A stretch of 64,000 bases of DNA from Thermoleophilia bacterium UBA6103 (GTDB taxonomy: Bacteria > Actinomycetota > Thermoleophilia > UBA2241): positions 62,001 through 126,000 of the forward strand of contig DIWP01000056.1 of assembly GCA_002423545.1 (NCBI GenBank), read 5' to 3'. The translations under genes and the position numbers were made by a program. Shown piece after piece: positions 17,991 through 27,700 of the stretch. The notes under the pieces were generated by a model that worked only from the letters and a program-made list of their open reading frames with translations, did no database searches and had not been told where the DNA came from. The first letter of the stretch is position 1; each line of letters opens with the position of its first letter.

Positions 17991-19247
17991 TCAGCCGTGC
18001 TGCGGCGACTTCTGGTCGTCGTCGCGCGGACCGACCGCCGCGGCCAGCTCGCCCAAGGCGTCGTCGACGCCGGTCTGGTCGGTGTGACGCACCTCGACTG
18101 CGGCGTCGCGGAACACGTACGCCGGGCCCTTCTTGACCTCATGGGTCACCAGCAGGACGTCGACGGCGAAGCCGACGAGCCACTCCGCCGTGACGATGCC
18201 CTTCTGACGGTCGTCGTGCTGGTGCGGGTTGTCGCGGACAGCCTTGTCCACGATCGTCCCGTCTGCGGTCTTCAGCTTCACGAAAGCGAAGCGAGACGCC
18301 GAGCCGAACTCGTCGCTGAGCCGCTCGGGGTCGGCGGCGAGCGGCAGACAGACGGTGAGCACGTCGGTGCGCTGCGGCTCCAGGTGCAGGGTCATGTGAT
18401 CGACGCCCGGCAGCTCGTCGCGCACGCTTGCTTCCAGGCGGTCGGCGGCGGCGTGTGCCTTCTCCAGATCGTCGGTGCGCACCGCGACGATGGCTTCCAC
18501 GAAGACGTAGCGGCCGGCGCTGCGGGCGGTGAGGTCGCGCACCTTGACGACCAGTGGGTCGGCCTCCAGGGTCTCCTCGATGAGGCGCAGGGTGCGCGAG
18601 TCGACCGAGGCGTCCAGCAGCACCTTCATGCCGTCGGTGAGCAGTCCCCAGCCGGAGTAGACGACGATGGCCAGGATGGGGAAGGCGGCCCAGCGGTCGA
18701 TGTCGAAGCCGATGAAGGTGGAGGCGACGGCGACCAGGGCCAGCGTGCCGCTCATCACGTCGACCAGACGGTGCTTGCCGTCGGCCACCAGAGCCGGCGA
18801 GGACGTGCGCCGGCCGCGCGAGGTGGCGTACAGGCTGTAGGCGAGCGTGATGGCGATGGAGACCACGACACCGGTGATGACCCACCAGGTGATGACCGGC
18901 GCCTCCTCCTGCGGCGCCAGCGCCTGCGCAGCGATCTCGTAGGCGCCGACGAAGATGAGGATGGCGACGATGACCTGAAGGACGTTCTCGATCTTGTAGA
19001 GACCGAAGGGGAAGCGCGACGACTTGCGTGCCGAGAGGCGCAGTCCGGCCCAGAGCACGATGGCGCCGACGACGTCGACCGCCGAGTCGACCGCCGTCGC
19101 GGTCAGCACCAGACTCTTGGAGAAGATGGCCAGGGAGCCCTTGATGGCGACCAGCAGAAGGCTGATCAGGATGCCGTAGACGGCGACACGCTGGACCTCG
19201 CGGTCGCCGGCCTGGGCTGGTGTGGGCGTCGGGTCGTTCATGGCCAT
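17991..19247 (-). CDS. Cation diffusion facilitator with C-terminal NifX-like domain
   Basis: 418 residues. The N-terminal CDF membrane domain has six helices; the metal sites are DSAVD in helix 2 and HRLVD in helix 5, the Zn/Fe/Mn coordination pattern of the family. A cytoplasmic CDF domain follows (about 210-300), and then about 110 residues resembling the dinitrogenase iron-molybdenum cofactor (NifX/NifB) domain: VCLPLAADPERLSDEFGSASRFAF. The fusion suggests metal efflux coupled to a cofactor- or metal-binding module. The metal is uncertain; the family exports divalent cations in exchange for protons. A second ATG at 19241 is an alternative start. Confidence 0.85.
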   Translation of the reverse strand: MAMNDPTPTPAQAGDREVQRVAVYGILISLLLVAIKGSLAIFSKSLVLTATAVDSAVDVVGAIVLWAGLRLSARKSSRFPFGLYKIENVLQVIVAILIFVGAYEIAAQALAPQEEAPVITWWVITGVVVSIAITLAYSLYATSRGRRTSSPALVADGKHRLVDVMSGTLALVAVASTFIGFDIDRWAAFPILAIVVYSGWGLLTDGMKVLLDASVDSRTLRLIEETLEADPLVVKVRDLTARSAGRYVFVEAIVAVRTDDLEKAHAAADRLEASVRDELPGVDHMTLHLEPQRTDVLTVCLPLAADPERLSDEFGSASRFAFVKLKTADGTIVDKAVRDNPHQHDDRQKGIVTAEWLVGFAVDVLLVTHEVKKGPAYVFRDAAVEVRHTDQTGVDDALGELAAAVGPRDDDQKSPQHG

Positions 19248-19339
19248 CTCGGCAGCATATGCTTCTTCTGCGCGCCGGCGTCTGTGCCTGCGGCCCCGAC
19301 GGCCGCGGGACGTCGGTCGCGAGCGAGGAGGTGTCCGGC

Positions 19340-19870
19340 GTGGATCCGGAACGGCCGTCGATCGAGCCGGTCACCATGCGTCCGATCGGCATCATCCACA
19401 GTCCGCACCACGATCCGGCGCAGACGCCGATCCAGCCGGTCTGCGCCCGTGGGGTGGCCGGCACGGTCGAGGTGTTCGCCGACTATGTCGAAGGTCTTGC
19501 CGATGTGGACGGCTTCTCGCATCTGCACCTCATCTACTGGTTCCACCGCAGCGCCGCGGTACAGATGGGGTCGGACCCGCCGGCAGGGCCGTTCTCGCTG
19601 AAGGTCGTCCCGTATCTCCAGGACGTGCCGCGTGGCGTGTTCGCCACGCGGGCGCCACGGCGTCCCAACGCGATCGGCCTGAGCCTTGTCCGCCTCGTGG
19701 AGCGGCGTGGTGCCGAGTTGCACGTGGAAGACCTCGATGTGCTCGACGGCACGCCACTGCTGGACATCAAGCCGTACGTGGAGGGGTTCGATCTGCGCCT
19801 CGGCACGCGCGGGGGATGGACCGAAGCCGTCGGAGAGACCGAGTTCACCGAGCGGGGGCGGCGGCGCTGA
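19340..19870 (+). CDS. TsaA/TrmO-type tRNA N6-methyltransferase
   Basis: 176 residues from GTG 19340, placed 9 bases after AGGAGG; the upstream frame is unsupported. The beta-barrel motifs are clear: MRPIGIIHSP, DVDGFSHLHLIYWFH, VPRGVFATRAPRRPNAIGLS, and GTPLLDIKPYV. E. coli TrmO uses S-adenosylmethionine to methylate N6 of threonylcarbamoyladenosine at position 37 in tRNA-Thr; several homologues are shorter and of unverified target. The 3' end overlaps the convergent radical SAM gene by 26 bases. A second TrmO-like gene lies at 49255. Confidence 0.85.
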   Translation: MDPERPSIEPVTMRPIGIIHSPHHDPAQTPIQPVCARGVAGTVEVFADYVEGLADVDGFSHLHLIYWFHRSAAVQMGSDPPAGPFSLKVVPYLQDVPRGVFATRAPRRPNAIGLSLVRLVERRGAELHVEDLDVLDGTPLLDIKPYVEGFDLRLGTRGGWTEAVGETEFTERGRRR

Positions 19871-20771
19871 AGTACAGACGGCCGTCGACCCGTCGCTTGT
19901 CCAGCAGTCCCTCGCCGTCGAGCTCCTCCACATATTTGAGGATCTCGTTGCGATGTGCGCCGAGACCCTCGACGATGTCCTCGAGTGAGCAGGGGCGGCG
20001 GGCCAGCATGTCGAGCACCGCCGCCCGCGTGGCGCCGAACTCGGGCAGAGCGTGGACGCCGCGATAGTCGGCCACCACCTCGGCCGGTGGATCGAAGTAC
20101 GTGGCGATCTCTTCCATGCGGGCGCGGTCGACGGCGACGGCGAACTCCTCGGCCGGCGGCCGCGTCACGGTGTTGAGCTGGACCCGGTCCGGCCGGATGT
20201 CGCGGGCGTGGTCGACGATGCGGCGTGCCTCGGCCGGGATGGCCGTATAGCCGCCGAGGATGAACGCTTCCAGCCAGATCGGCCCCTGGTACTCCCGCCG
20301 GAAGGCGACCAGGCCGGCGAGCATCTGGGCGAAGGAGATGTACGGATGCGGCCGGTTGACCGCCTGGAACAGCGACTCGTCGCCGGCGTCCAGAGACGGC
20401 ACCACAAGGTCGGCGGCGGCGATCTGTGCGCGCACCTCTGGGTCCCAGAGCAGCGAGCCGTTGGTGAGCACGGCGACCGGGACGTCGGTGAGGGCGTGGA
20501 TGCGCTCGATCAGCTCGTCGAGTCGCGAGTACAGGGTCGGCTCGCCGGAGCCGCTCAGCGTGATGTAGTCGGGTCGTGACGGGAGCGAGCCGCGCAGCTC
20601 CTCGATCACGTCATCAAGCGGGACCCACTCGCGGCGCTCCACCGTCTTGTGGGTGGTGCGTCCGAGCTGGCAGTACACGCAATCGTAGGTACAGGTCTTG
20701 AAGGGGACGAGGTCGAGGCCCAGCGAGCGGCCGAGACGGCGCGAGGGGACCGGACCGAACACGTATGTCAT
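19845..20771 (-). CDS. Radical SAM protein (COG0731) with C-terminal winged helix
   Basis: 308 residues. The [4Fe-4S] cluster motif is CTYDCVYCQ (CxxxxCxxC spacing with the first Cys at about residue 27), preceded by FGPVPSRRLGRSLG, diagnostic of the COG0731 group. A SAM-binding GSGEPT follows. The last 75 residues form a winged-helix-like domain (AVLDMLARRPCSLEDIVEG). The reaction is unknown; relatives include tRNA-modifying TYW1. Its ATG overlaps the stop of the DUF169 gene, so it is the third gene of a DUF89-DUF169-radical SAM operon. It does not have the features of PylB. Confidence 0.85.
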   Translation of the reverse strand: MTYVFGPVPSRRLGRSLGLDLVPFKTCTYDCVYCQLGRTTHKTVERREWVPLDDVIEELRGSLPSRPDYITLSGSGEPTLYSRLDELIERIHALTDVPVAVLTNGSLLWDPEVRAQIAAADLVVPSLDAGDESLFQAVNRPHPYISFAQMLAGLVAFRREYQGPIWLEAFILGGYTAIPAEARRIVDHARDIRPDRVQLNTVTRPPAEEFAVAVDRARMEEIATYFDPPAEVVADYRGVHALPEFGATRAAVLDMLARRPCSLEDIVEGLGAHRNEILKYVEELDGEGLLDKRRVDGRLYFSAAAPAR

Positions 20772-21571
20772 CTCTCTTCGCCTCCCGGGTCATTGCTTGA
20801 CTCGCCATCCGATCCGCCATCCGGCCCGTCTCCCGGCCCGTCGCACTCGTCGGAGCTATCGAAGGCCGGCTGCGGGTGCGACTGGGGCTGCGACTGGGGC
20901 TGCGGCTGCGGCTGCGACTGGGGCTCTGAACGCAGCTGCGACTGCGACGATCGCTGCGGTGGGGCCGGCGGGAGCGGCGGCCCCGGCCGCTGCATCTCCC
21001 GCACGAGGTCTGTCGGCAACGCCACGACCAGGCGGTCGGCGCCGAGTCCTCCGTACTCGCGGGCGTCGCCGCACCCGAAGGAGAAGGCGGGCAGACCGGC
21101 GCTGCCGGCGGCGGCGACACACGAGCAGACGGACATGAACGAGGACAGGCTCGTCTGCAGGGTACGGCCGTGCACGAGCTGCCAGCGCCGCAGCAGCTTC
21201 ATGGCGGCGGCCGGCGTCAGGTAGGCGAGCAGGACGTCGGGGTCGTCGAGACGGCCGATGCGGATGAAGTGCAGCGGCCGTCGGAAGCAGGGCGTCTCCG
21301 CGACGATCCGGGTGGCGCGTTCGCGGGGCACGCCGGCGTGTTCGGCCATGCGCGCGACCAGGGTGTCATCGTCGCCGTCGCGGCCGAGGTTGCGGGGTGC
21401 GCCGACGCAGGTGAGGTCGGCGCAGTCGAGGACCACCTCTTCCCGGAACGACCGACCCACGGCGGCACAGAGCCGGACGAAGCCTCCCGGAGGCAGCGTG
21501 GCGGCCTCCTCGAAGCGCAGGGCCGTCCAGGGCTCGCCGGTGATGCCCTCCAGCAGCTCTATCTCGATCAC
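20768..21571 (-). CDS. DUF169-family protein with Gln/Ser/Pro-rich tail
   Basis: 267 residues. The first 175 match the DUF169 pattern: CFRRPLHFIRIGRLDDPDVLL, TPAAAMKLLRRW, SSFMSVCSCVA and LPAFSFGCGDAR, with several conserved Cys that suggest a metal or cluster site. The last 70 residues are a low-complexity tail (repeats of QPQS and then acidic GPDGG-type sequence) encoded by CTGCGACTGGGG-like DNA repeats. The function of DUF169 is unknown, although it often sits with radical SAM and methanogenesis-like genes. Coupled on both sides by ATGA overlaps. Confidence 0.75.
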   Translation of the reverse strand: MIEIELLEGITGEPWTALRFEEAATLPPGGFVRLCAAVGRSFREEVVLDCADLTCVGAPRNLGRDGDDDTLVARMAEHAGVPRERATRIVAETPCFRRPLHFIRIGRLDDPDVLLAYLTPAAAMKLLRRWQLVHGRTLQTSLSSFMSVCSCVAAAGSAGLPAFSFGCGDAREYGGLGADRLVVALPTDLVREMQRPGPPLPPAPPQRSSQSQLRSEPQSQPQPQPQSQPQSHPQPAFDSSDECDGPGDGPDGGSDGESSNDPGGEER

Positions 21572-22602
21572 GAGTCCGCTCTCGTCCTGTCTGCGTCATG
21601 CCGGCTGGGGGCGGCCGATCGGCCGTTGGCGACGGGGCCACCATCGGCGGCAGCGTGGCCGGCGGCGCCGGTGCAGCCGTCGGCACCGGCGTATCCGCCG
21701 GCGCCGGTGCAGCCGTCGGCACCGGCGTATCCGCCGGCGCCGGGGCGACCGTCGGCGCTCCGCAGCAGTGCCTGCGTGCCGCGGTCGAGCCCGGTGAGCG
21801 CGGCCACCACCGGGCACTTGACGGTGAAGAGGAAGAAGATGTCGGCCGGCTCGTCGCTGAGCGACTCGTAGTTGCCCTGGCCCTTGGCGATGATGAGGTC
21901 GGCGGCGGCGAACCGGGCGCGGAAGTCCGGGGTGCAGTCCGACAGAAGGGTTCCCGGGGCGTCGGAGCCGTTGCTCACGACCTCACCGAACCGTCCCAGG
22001 CCGGCGACCTCGGCGTCGGCCAGCGTGGCGTCGTTGAGCACCGGCGCGCCGCGTACCGCGAACGTGACGCGTCCCGCCGGAAGCTGCTCGGCCAGCAAGG
22101 CGTCGAAGACGATCTCGCCGGCATTGTCGGCGAGGTAGAGGATGCTGTCGGCGTCGGCCAGGGCGCGGCGGAACGCCTCGACATCACCGTGGAACGGCTG
22201 GTCGTGCGATCCGTCGATGGCCTCTTCGATGCATTCCGTGCTGCGGGTGCCGGAGGCGCCGACGTCGATGGTGTTGCCGGCGATCGCCACGCGTATGGCG
22301 GCGGTCAACGGATCGGGGGCGGTGCGCACGCGTTCGGCGAGCGACGGCAGCATGGCGAGCGCCGCCTCGTTGGAGTGTCGCTTGAGCTCTCCGAACGGGT
22401 CTTCGTCACCGGCCAGCTCGCGGATGCGACGCTGCATGCGCTGCACCACCGGCAGCGGCGAGCCGCTGAGGTCGGCCGCGGCCGTGATCACCAGCGCCTC
22501 GCGCATGATCCGTTCGCGCAGGTCGGCGTCCCCGTCGACGATCCGGGACGCCTCGAACGCCTGGCGGACAAGACAGGGCAAGCACTCCAACGTGGTCTTC
22601 AT
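21568..22602 (-). CDS. DUF89 (ARMT1-like) metal-dependent phosphatase
   Basis: 344 residues. It opens with CLPCLVRQAFEA, the CxxC motif of prokaryotic DUF89 proteins, and has the metal-binding LADNAGEIVFD and the later IIAKGQGNYESL motif, all typical of the family. Characterised members are metal-dependent damage-control phosphatases. The C-terminal 60 residues after LTGLDRGTQALLRSADG are an extension of tandem 12-residue repeats (GAGGYAGADGCT) and then Ala/Gly-rich sequence. First gene of the operon with DUF169 and radical SAM; a promoter candidate lies about 45 bases upstream. Confidence 0.85.
   Translation of the reverse strand: MKTTLECLPCLVRQAFEASRIVDGDADLRERIMREALVITAAADLSGSPLPVVQRMQRRIRELAGDEDPFGELKRHSNEAALAMLPSLAERVRTAPDPLTAAIRVAIAGNTIDVGASGTRSTECIEEAIDGSHDQPFHGDVEAFRRALADADSILYLADNAGEIVFDALLAEQLPAGRVTFAVRGAPVLNDATLADAEVAGLGRFGEVVSNGSDAPGTLLSDCTPDFRARFAAADLIIAKGQGNYESLSDEPADIFFLFTVKCPVVAALTGLDRGTQALLRSADGRPGAGGYAGADGCTGAGGYAGADGCTGAAGHAAADGGPVANGRSAAPSRHDADRTRADS
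21665..21748. repeat. 36-bp in-frame tandem repeat in the DUF89 gene
   Basis: Two identical 36-base units (21665-21700 and 21701-21736) and a partial third encode the GAGGYAGADGCT repeats at the C-terminus of the DUF89 protein. The unit length is a multiple of three, so copy number can change without breaking the frame. Confidence 0.8.
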
Positions 22603-22643
22603 CGCGGCGCCGCTGACCTCCTCGTTTTTTCTGGCGTATGCCC

Positions 22644-22672
22644 ATAATACCGCGGACGGGGCCGCGTGTCTT
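22644..22672 (-). promoter_or_regulatory. Candidate promoter for the DUF89 operon
   Basis: On the minus strand AAGACA (22672-22667) is followed after 17 bases by TATTAT (22649-22644), a good -10 box in this GC-rich context. It lies 42 bases upstream of the DUF89 start. A T-rich hexamer and GAGGAGG lie between it and the start codon. Confidence 0.45.
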
Positions 22673-22775
22673 CACCGCGTGCGGGTCGACGCATGTCATG
22701 CCGTCTCTGCGGGGTCGACGGCTGGAAGGACTCCGTCGACCGTCCGGCCGGGAATGGATGGATGGGGGCAGCCGA

Positions 22776-24245
22776 TCAGGAGGTCTCGAACGCCGCTCCG
22801 GCGTCGAGCTCAAAGCCCGCGGCGAAGAGCTGTTCGCAGGCGGCCACGACGTCGCGGTCGTAGCGCGTACCGGCGCCGTTCCGTACCTCGGCGAGCGCGA
22901 TCTGGGTGCCGAAGGCCGGCCGATACGGCCGGTGACTGGCCATTGCCTCCACCACGTCGGCCACCGCCAGGATACGGGCCTCCGGCAGGATGTCGTCGCC
23001 CGTCAGGCCGCGCGGATAGCCGGAACCGTCGCGCCGCTCGTGATGCTGGTAGACGACCTCGGCGACCGGTCCGTCGAACGCGATCGGCTTGAGGATCTCG
23101 TAGCCGAGCACCGGATGTCGGGTGATGAGGTTGCGCTCGATCGTGGTCAGCGCGCCGGGCTTGCTGAGGATCTCCGCCGGCACGCCGATCTTGCCGACAT
23201 CGTGCACCTCGCCGGCCAAACGGATCGTCTCCACGGCGCTCTCTTCGAGGCCCATCGCGGCGGCGATGGCGACGGCAAGGCCGGTGACCCGACGCTCGTG
23301 GCCGCTGGTGTATGGATCGCGCAACTCGACCACGGCGCCCATGGCATGCACGGTGTCGTGCAGGGCGGTGCGGAGGCGCTCACTGCTCTCGGCCAGCGCC
23401 TCCTCGGCGGCCTTGCGCTCGCTGATGTCCAGCATGACGCCGATGATGCCGGCCGGCCGGCCATCGGGTCCGATGAAGGTGGCCTTGTTGAAGACGACGT
23501 CCCGCAGAGCCCCGTCTGCGGCCTGCACCTTCCACTCGTATGACTGTCGGCCTGGCTTTCGGAGCAGCGCGCGGTCCATGTCGGCGTACCTGGCGGTGAC
23601 GTTCGCGGGTCCGGTGGACTCCACCTGGGTACCGACGATCTCGTCGCGGGGCCGGCCGAGCAGCTCCTCGAAGGCGCGGTTGCAGCCGAGATAGACCCCC
23701 TCGGCGTCCTTGTAGAAGACGGGACTGGGGATGGTGTCGAGCAGGGTGGCGAGAAAGCCCGCCTGCCGGGCCAGCTCGGCCGACTTCTCTTGCAGCGCCT
23801 CCTCGGCCCGTCGCTGGGCGCGTTCGCGCTCGGCGTCGGCCAGCGTCCGCTCCACCGCCAGCGGCAGTCGGGCGAGGCGGTCCTTGAGGACACAGTCGGC
23901 GGCGCCTTCCCTGACGATGGCGACCGCCTTCTCCTCACCGATGGTGCCGGAGACGCAGATCAGCGGGATGTGGGGGGCACGTTCCTTGACGATCTCCAGC
24001 GCCGCCGGTGCATCGAAGCCGGGCAGCTTGTAGTCGGCCAGGACGATGTCGTACGGGGCGGTGGTCAGAAGGCGCTCGAACTCCGCGCGGCCTGCAGTCA
24101 CATCCATCTCGATCGTCAGGCCGGCAGCGCGCAGCAGCTCGCCGATCAGCTCGGCGTCGTCGGGCTCGTCCTCCAGGAGGAGGATGCGCAGCCGGCGCAG
24201 TATGTGAGTGCCGGCTTTCGGGTCGCGGTCCTGGGGCTCGTTCAC
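22776..24245 (-). CDS. Response regulator with PAS and HD-GYP output domains
   Basis: 489 residues from GTG 24245. Receiver domain (about 18-135) with acidic LEDEPDDAE and the phospho-acceptor Asp in VLADYKLPG; PAS domain with PAC (about 165-290); HD-GYP phosphodiesterase domain (about 295-470) with HDVGKIGVP and HHERRDGSGYPRGL. HD-GYP proteins degrade cyclic di-GMP. The gene closes a cluster of kinase, single receiver and this regulator, so phosphorylation by the large kinase is likely to tune c-di-GMP hydrolysis. It sits within 10 kb of a diguanylate cyclase gene, giving synthesis and breakdown on either side of mttB. Confidence 0.9.
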   Translation of the reverse strand: MNEPQDRDPKAGTHILRRLRILLLEDEPDDAELIGELLRAAGLTIEMDVTAGRAEFERLLTTAPYDIVLADYKLPGFDAPAALEIVKERAPHIPLICVSGTIGEEKAVAIVREGAADCVLKDRLARLPLAVERTLADAERERAQRRAEEALQEKSAELARQAGFLATLLDTIPSPVFYKDAEGVYLGCNRAFEELLGRPRDEIVGTQVESTGPANVTARYADMDRALLRKPGRQSYEWKVQAADGALRDVVFNKATFIGPDGRPAGIIGVMLDISERKAAEEALAESSERLRTALHDTVHAMGAVVELRDPYTSGHERRVTGLAVAIAAAMGLEESAVETIRLAGEVHDVGKIGVPAEILSKPGALTTIERNLITRHPVLGYEILKPIAFDGPVAEVVYQHHERRDGSGYPRGLTGDDILPEARILAVADVVEAMASHRPYRPAFGTQIALAEVRNGAGTRYDRDVVAACEQLFAAGFELDAGAAFETS

Positions 24246-24298
24246 GTCACCTCGTTCACGTCACCCTCGTGGTCTTGTCGCCGGGATCGAACCCGTCG

Positions 24299-24760
24299 TC
24301 ACTCAGCGCCCTTTGTACCCGTATCGTCAGGTGGCAGCTCGTTGATGAGTGCCCAGAACACGCCGAGCTGACGCACGGCATGCATGAACTCCTCGAACTG
24401 GACCGGCTTGACCACGTAGGCGTTGGCGCCGAGCTGGTAGCTGGTGACGAGGTCCTGCTCCTGTCGCGACGAGGTCAGGATGACCACCGGCAGCGTCCGC
24501 AGCTCCGCGTCGGCGCGGATCTCGCGCAGCAGCTCGAGTCCGTCCATGCGCGGCATCTTGATGTCAAGGAGCAGGAGCGCCGGCCGACGCCCGCCGCGGG
24601 CCGCCCACGGTCCCTGGCGGCGCAGATACTCGAGCGCCTCCACGCCGTCGCCGACCACGTCCACCCGATTGGCCAGGCCCTCCTTCCTGAGCGCCTCCAG
24701 CGTCAGCTCCACGTCGTCGATGCTGTCCTCCGCCAGGAGGATGGGTCGCAGATCGTCCAC
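24299..24760 (-). CDS. Single-domain response regulator (Rcp1-like)
   Basis: 153 residues from GTG 24760, two bases after the kinase stop codon, so co-translated. A lone receiver domain: AEDSIDDVELTLEAL, phospho-Asp in LLLDIKMPRMDGLELL, VILTSSRQEQD, and the Lys in YVVKPV. The slightly long loop and the EDS start are typical of Rcp1-like receivers that pair with phytochrome-type or PAS-rich hybrid kinases. It probably relays phosphate from the kinase to the HD-GYP regulator 53 bases downstream. Confidence 0.9.
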   Translation of the reverse strand: MDDLRPILLAEDSIDDVELTLEALRKEGLANRVDVVGDGVEALEYLRRQGPWAARGGRRPALLLLDIKMPRMDGLELLREIRADAELRTLPVVILTSSRQEQDLVTSYQLGANAYVVKPVQFEEFMHAVRQLGVFWALINELPPDDTGTKGAE

Positions 24761-24762
24761 GG

Positions 24763-27700
24763 TCAGCGTCCTTTCGGGCCGGGAAGCGCGAAGTAGAAGG
24801 TGGCGCCCTGTTCCACGGCGCCCTCAGCCCAGGTGCGCCCACCCATCCTGGCGATCACCCGTCGGACGGTGGCCAGGCCGATGCCGGCGCCGGCGAACTG
24901 ATCGGGCGGATGCAGCCGCTGGAACACGCCGAAGAGCTTGCCGGCGTAGCGCTGGTCGAAGCCGATGCCGTCATCGCGCACCCAGAAGACCAGCTCGTCG
25001 CCGTCCTCGTCGTAGCCGACCTCGATGCGAGCCGCGTCGTGAGGAGCCGAGTACTTGACCGCGTTGTCGAGCAGATTGATCCAGACCAGGCGCACCATGG
25101 CTTCATCGCCGCGTACGTCGGGCAGAGCGGCGATGCGCCACTCGATGGGCCGCTCCGCGGCGTCGGGCAGCACGGCCTCCCAAGCCTCGGCGACGACCCG
25201 GTCCATGTCCACGGTCGTCATCCTGATCTCGCTGCGGCCGGTCCGCGAGAACTCGAGCAGCTCGTCGATGAGGCGGCCCATCCGCTCGACGGCGGCTGTG
25301 ATGCGGTCGATGTAGTGCTGCAGGTCGCCCTGCGGCTCGTCGCCGGCACGCTCCTGCAGTAGCGTGGCGAAGCCGGCGATGTGCCGCAGCGGTGCCCGCA
25401 GATCGTGCGAGACGGTGTAGGTGAAGGCCTCGAGCTCCGTGTTCACCGCCTCCAGCTCCGCCGTGCGGTCCCTGACCCGCTGCTCCAGCTCGGCGTTGAG
25501 ACGTGCCACGGCCGCTTCCGCCCGCTTGCGCTCGGTGATGTCCTGGACCGTGGCGAACACTCTGACCGGCGTACCGTCGCTGTCGTGCTCGATGACACCC
25601 ACGGTCCGAACATGCAGCACCTCGCCGTCCCGACGGACGATCCGGTACTCGTTCGGCGTCAGCTTTGACGCACCTGACGCGAGGCACTCCTCCAGCCAGC
25701 GCGTCACACGGTCGAGGTCGTCCGGGTGGTGCATCTCGGCGTTGACGCGCGAGTAGTCGATCGTCTCCTCCGGTCCATAGCCGAGCAGAGCGTACAGGCC
25801 GTCCGACCAGTCGACGGCCCCGGTCTGCACGCTCCAGGTGAAGTCGCCCATCCGGGCGATGCGCTGCGCCTGTCGCAGCTTCTGCTCGCTCTCGCTCACG
25901 GCCTCCTCGGCGGTCACCCGCTCGGTGATGTCGAGGACCGCCGTCATGAAGTAGAGCGGCTCACCATGCTCGTCGCGGCGCAGCGTCGTCGACACGTCGG
26001 CCCAGAGGATCGATCCGTCCTTGCGCAGATATCGCTTGCTGAAGCGGGCCGAGTCGCTCTCGCCATTGAACAGCGGCGCGATGGCGGTCTCGTTGGCGGC
26101 GACATCGCCGGGATGGGTGATGTCCTGCCAGCGACGGCGCTGCAGCTCGTCGGTGGTGTAGCCCAGCATGTCCCGGAATGCCTGGTTGGTCTCCATGCGC
26201 CCGTCCGGGTAGGTCAGAGACTTGCCGACGATCGAACGGTCGAAGACGTACCGGAACTTGTCCTCGCTCTCCTGCAGCGCCTCCTCGATGCGCTGGCGCT
26301 CGGTGATGTCCTCGAAGATGGTCGCGAAGGTCCCGGGAAGCGGGGAGACCACGCTGATCTTGAAGTGGCGCTGCAGCGGTGGCCAGTACGTCTCGAAGCT
26401 GCGCGCGGGAGCGCCGCCCGCCACCGCCGCGTACTCGGCGAGGAACGGCGGCTCAGGACTACCGTATGCTCCGCGTGACGACCGTCCGCGGACCTGCTCG
26501 GGCGACCATCCCGTGTGCGTCTCGAACGCCGGGTTGACGTCGAGGACGCGGTAGTCGACCGGCCGCCCGTCCTCGTAGACGACCTCGTGCAGGGCCACGC
26601 CCTCCGTCATGCTCTCGAACAGCGAGCGGAACCTGGCCTCGCTGGCGCGCAATGCCTCCTCGGCCTGCTTGCGCTCGGTGATGTCGTCGAAGACCACGCA
26701 GAACCGCTCGCTCGTGTCCCACGGCCGGTAGACGGTGCAGTCGTAGAGCTTGCCGGTGGGCTGATGGAACATCTCGAAGCGCCGTGTCTCGCCGGAGACG
26801 GCCACGGCGCCGTAGCTCTCGATCCAGCTTGCCTCGGTCTCCGGCCATACCTCGTGGACCGTCTTGCCGCGCACCTCGTCCAGGGTCACGCCGGTGATCT
26901 GCTCGTAGGCCTCGTTGATGTACTCGAAGCGGTAGCTCACGAAGCCGCCGTGCTCGTCGAACACGGACTGGAAGACGACGAACGCGTTGCTCATGCTGCG
27001 CAGGAGGTCGGCACGTTCCCGGAACAGCGTCAGCCGCTCCTCCTCGGCGTGCCGGCGCTCGGTGATGTCTTCGGTGAAGCCGAGATAACGGGACGCGGAG
27101 AGCCTGACGGCCGAGATCGACCACCAGCGTCTCTCTCCGGCCTTCGTGATGAACGGTCCCTCCCCGTAGGCCTGCCCTGTCTCCAGCAGCCGCGCGAAGT
27201 GGTCGCGGCCGTACTCCATCTCGTTCGGCGGCAACATGTCGGGGATGACCATGCCGAGCAGCTCGGCTTCCGGGTACCCGGTCACCTTGCACGCCCGCGG
27301 GTTGGCCTGCAGGCAACGACCGGTCTCGTCGCTGATGAAGACACCGTACGGGGCGTTCTCGAAGTAGCTGCGCCACAGCTGCTCGCTGTCCCTCAGGGCT
27401 TCCTCGGCCTGCTTGCGCTCCGTGACGTCTTCGTAGATGGCGACGATCTCGCCGCTCGGCAGGCGGTAGACGAAGTTGTCGCGCCAGCCCGTCAGGCGCT
27501 CGTCGGCATACTGCGAGACCGGAAGCTCTTCCGGCGTGCCGGTCCGCTGGACGCGGCGGAAGACGTCCAGCAGCCCGAACTCCTCCACGCCGGGGAAGAC
27601 TTCCGTCACGCGCCGCCCGATGACGTCCGCCCGGTCGAGCCTCTCCATCGCCTCGGCGGCGGCGTTGAACTCGCGGAAGATGAAGTCCTGCCCATCTTCC

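Noticed and set aside
19845..20771. Radical SAM protein considered as PylB
   Set aside because: Its N-terminus (FGPVPSRRLGRSLG) and the CxxxxCxxC pattern belong to the COG0731 group; PylB resembles biotin synthase and uses CxxxCxxC.
21665..21748. Repeats considered as a CRISPR array
   Set aside because: The units are contiguous, without spacers, and lie in frame inside a coding gene.
21598..22647. Long plus-strand frame opposite the DUF89 gene, and similar long mirrored frames (for example at 3104-5251 and 49804-54561)
   Set aside because: They are antisense shadows of real genes caused by high GC content, with no conserved motif and His/Arg/Asp-biased composition.
24246..24298. Sequence on the minus strand resembling a tRNA T-arm (GGGTTCGATCCC)
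   Set aside because: The gap between the receiver and HD-GYP genes is only 53 bases, stem pairing is incomplete, and no acceptor or anticodon arm can be built.
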